NCBI GenBank assembly: GCA_937864995.1
Contig: CALMDL010000257.1
Coordinates: 1-8,501 of the forward strand
DNA from: an uncultured Candidatus Altimarinota bacterium
GTDB lineage: Bacteria > Patescibacteriota > Gracilibacteria > BD1-5 > UBA6164
DNA length: 8,501 nt
Direction: 5' to 3'
This document shows positions 6,204 through 8,501 of the stretch, piece after piece (position 1 is the stretch's first letter; every line of letters starts with the position of its first letter). The notes under the pieces are model-generated. The model made no database searches, was not told the DNA's origin, and worked only from the letters and a program-made list of their open reading frames with translations. A program made the translations under genes and the position numbers.

Positions 6204-7178
6204 TTAAATAATTGCTTCTGGCCTTAGTAAGAATGTAAGTATAAAATAATTCATTATTAGAATTGCTATTCATATAACTATATATACTATAGAACTTTTT
6301 GCTTTTGCTAATTTTTCTTCATCTCAAGCTGAGAATAATACTTGAATTCAAGCATATACTATCATTAGTATTACTGCAATTCATACAAATCAATTCATCC
6401 AATTTATTATTTTTACTATTATTTCTGATAATCAAGAAATTTGGTTTTCAGCATTACAATTACTTCAATTTATTTGAAAAATTCAAAGTATAGTCATCTC
6501 ATTACAATCCACTTTTCAATAACTTGCATTTACTATTTCTTTTGCTAATTTTACAACTATAAATCATATTAATCAATAGAAAATACTCATTTTTCATGTT
6601 TTTACTTTTTCTTCATCTCAATTTGCAGTTATTATTGAATAAAATGCATAAATTGCAATTAATATAAAGAAAAACGAAGCAGCAGTTTCAAGTATTTTTA
6701 TAATAGGACTTATTAAGTTTTTAGTTAAATTATTTGCAAGTACTCATCATACATCTTTTGCATAAAGAGTATTAATCGCATAAAACGATATTTGCATCAC
6801 TATTATTCAAATAGTAATCCACATTATTCATTTTTTAAAATTTCAAACTTCTTCTTCAGTATTTTCTGAGAATATTAATTTAACAACAAGTATTAAAAAA
6901 TATAATCCAGATAATATATAAAAAATAGCTTTTAAGTCTTTTGCAACAGAGAACAAAAGATAATATATTGATCTCTCTCATTCTGTTCATACTTTTATAT
7001 CTCAATTTGTTCATAATTGATTTAAGTAATCATTTGTAATTCCATTTCATCAGCTATTATTTCATATTGTAACATTATTTGCTGTTGGAACATAGTTGAT
7101 ATCTAGAGAGTAAGCACTATTTAGATTTATAAATAAGTAACTTGAGAATACCAATATAGTTATGATTAATTTTTTCAT
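6204..7178 (-). CDS. Three-unit VirB2/TrbC-like polytopic membrane protein, paralogue
   Basis: The 324-residue protein has a signal peptide (likely cleavage near residue 24, SAYS-LD) and a Gly/Asn-rich exported stretch (about 25-65). Three two-helix units follow, with loops FSENTEEEVGNFKKG (103-117), TANGDEEKVKTGKMS (184-198) and FSAGDEEKLAKAKSS (282-296). Two cysteines, C225 and C241, lie in the segment between units 2 and 3 and could pair. It shares its plan with the next gene, so the two probably arose by duplication of an already tripled gene. It is first in the operon, downstream of the coupling ATPase and separated from it by a terminator and a possible promoter. ATG 7178 directly precedes the signal peptide. 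No family name fits the full length; the single units resemble VirB2/TrbC. Confidence 0.78.
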
Positions 7179-7204
7179 GAATATTTATTAAAAATTATTA
7201 CTAT

Positions 7205-7210
7205 ATTATA
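7205..7210 (-). promoter_or_regulatory. Candidate -10 box of the pilin-like operon
   Basis: Read on the minus strand this is TATAAT, 26 bases before ATG 7178. It lies between the terminator at 7235-7266 and the first operon gene, where a promoter would be expected. No good -35 is visible at normal spacing, so confidence is limited. Confidence 0.4.
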
Positions 7211-7234
7211 ATATCACAATTATTTTTAAAATAC

Positions 7235-7266
7235 AAAAAACAGATAGTTTTATCTATCTGTTTTTT
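7235..7266 (-). terminator. Rho-independent terminator after the coupling ATPase
   Basis: AAAAAACAGATAG (7235-7247) pairs with CTATCTGTTTTTT (7254-7266) around the loop TTTTAT. On the minus strand it follows the ATPase gene directly, and its edge touches the stop codon at 7266-7268. The loop and flanks match the terminator at 543-572. Confidence 0.87.
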
Positions 7267-8501
7267 TATTCTGGCATAATTCAAAGTCTTGCTTCTATTT
7301 CCATATCAACATATTTCTTTTTTCTACCATATTTTTTTCTACTATATTCTCTTATTATATTTGCAACATCCAAGTTTTTATAATTGTTATCCCATATTGT
7401 TTTTAAGTCAAATGGTCTAGTTGTTGCATTATCTATGTTTAATTTACAATAAGCAGTAAAATTGGCAATTCATATAATATCTTGTTGAGACAATAGAGGA
7501 GCATATTCTTTTTCCATATATTCAGCATCATCCGCACCTACCTTAAAACTCATTATTGTTCAGGCATTACCAAAAACTGCATCTTTAATACTCGGTTTAT
7601 CTCATTTTTGTCAGCTATTTCCTCATATTTGAGCAATGAATTGGTGAGCCATAACTAAAGCTAAATGATATTTTCTGGCTTCTGATAATATTTCTCAAAA
7701 TGTTTCAGTTGCAAAGTTTTGAAACTCATCAACATACATATAAAAATCTTTTCTCTCAGGTTCAGGTATATCAGCTCTACTCATAGCTGCCATATTTACT
7801 TTTGATACAAATATCAAACCAAGTAATTGTGCATTCAATGCTCAAATTTTACCTTTTGATAAATTTACTAAAAGTATTTTTCTATTATCCATCATATCTC
7901 TAATATTGAATGCAGATTTTGGTTGTCCTATAATATTTCTAATAGTCGTATTAGTAATAAATGGTCCAAACTTACTTGAAAAATAAGGAATCATTTCTTG
8001 TTTTTCTCTTTCTCAAGTATTAGCATATTCATGTTCCCAAAATGATTTAACGACAGGATTTTTTACTTTAGACACTTTGTATTTCATAAAAGCATCGTCT
8101 ACAAATAGCCTTGGAACATCTATAAGTGTACCACCATCTTCGACATCTTCCATAAGTGTCAAACATCCATTTCTAAAATAGTGTTGTATTCTAGGACCGA
8201 AAACCTCATCTCAGAATATTTTTATAAATATTTCAGTAGCATCCATTGCTGCTCTATCCATTTCTCTTTTTCTTATTTCAGGATCTGTAGATATTACTTC
8301 TAGCATATTTAATCACATTGGTCTTTCATCATCACTTGGATCAAAAATAATTACATCTTTTGCTCTTTCTTTAGGTGTAAAAGCAAGTACATCTTCGACA
8401 AGGTCTCCGTGAGGATCAATTACACAAACTCAATCACCATTCCGGACATCTTGTCTAGCAAGATATCATATAAAAACAGATTTTCATCCTCAAGATTTTC
8501 A
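7266..8501 (-). CDS. VirD4/TraD-like type IV coupling ATPase (partial, N-terminus missing)
   Basis: The visible 411 residues begin inside the Walker A loop (GKSGGGKS, residues 1-8) and run to the true C-terminus. After it come VCVIDPHGDLVEDVL (25-39) and GLNMLE, then NLSKGKIGALNAQLLG ahead of the Walker B strand FYMYVDEFQNFAT, whose D258-E259 coordinate magnesium and activate water. LSEARKYHLALVMAHQ follows, with Q287 in the sensor position, and then VFGNAGTIMSFKVGADDAEY. These are the signatures of the TraD/VirD4 hexameric ATPases that feed DNA or protein into type IV secretion channels. Proteins of this type are also widespread in Patescibacteria without a conjugative element. Three of the four Walker A glycines are TGA. 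Any N-terminal membrane helices lie beyond the right edge. The neighbouring pilin-like operon supports a secretion-type role, although a chromosome-pumping relative cannot be excluded. Confidence 0.9.

Noticed and set aside
5708..6493. Plus-strand frames at 5708-6121 and 6299-6493
   Set aside because: Both are antisense to the signal-peptide-bearing multi-unit membrane proteins of the minus-strand operon, whose repeats and spacing are clearly coding.
1..8501. Mycoplasma-type code 4 (UGA = Trp)
   Set aside because: TGA falls on invariant glycines of the cyclase and Walker A motifs, and TGG is used separately for Trp, so UGA-Trp does not fit.
1..8501. Conjugative transposon or plasmid transfer region
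   Set aside because: Apart from the ATPase and the pilin-like proteins there is no relaxase, integrase or VirB4 in view. Coupling-type ATPases are also chromosomal in Patescibacteria, so mobility is not supported.

Overview
This is a very AT-rich window from a bacterium that reads UGA as glycine (translation table 25). With TAA and TAG as the only stops, long uninterrupted reading frames appear, and TGA falls on glycines that protein families hold invariant: the FTALGDSVNLASRLEG motif of a class III cyclase and the Walker A loop GKSGGGKS of a secretion ATPase. TGG remains as the separate tryptophan codon. This code is known from Gracilibacteria (BD1-5) and Absconditabacteria (SR1) of the Patescibacteria/CPR, so the DNA most likely comes from one of them. 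Which one cannot be decided here.

Layout. Bases 1-93 hold the tail of an unrecognised plus-strand gene, followed by a small two-helix VirB2/TrbC-like membrane protein (110-541). A bidirectional terminator separates it from a convergent FtsB/DivIC-like division protein (572-991, minus). Next comes a plus-strand pair: a membrane-anchored FecR-domain protein (1055-2242) and a CHASE2-adenylate cyclase (2249-4366) with every catalytic residue present. A terminator follows, and its descending arm may double as the -35 of a tRNA promoter. Then come tRNA-Glu(TTC) and initiator tRNA-fMet(CAT). The 3' end of tRNA-fMet is duplicated as a 27-nt direct repeat 167 bp downstream, around a short segment that can fold and may be a small RNA or the scar of an integrated element.

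The right half is all minus strand. A VirD4/TraD-like type IV coupling ATPase enters from the right edge (7266-8501, N-terminus outside the window). After a terminator there is a three-gene operon of exported membrane proteins (7178 to 4842). All three carry VirB2/TrbC-like units, meaning two hydrophobic helices joined by a G-D/E-E-K loop. The two larger proteins carry three such units each and the smallest one.

How the genes may work together (inference): the coupling ATPase and the pilin-like proteins suggest a type IV secretion-derived envelope apparatus. The FecR/CHASE2-cyclase pair looks like an envelope sensor making cAMP. No cAMP receptor, VirB4, relaxase or tRNA-Gly(UCA) is visible in the window. 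None of the starts has a clear Shine-Dalgarno sequence, and one gene looks leaderless.
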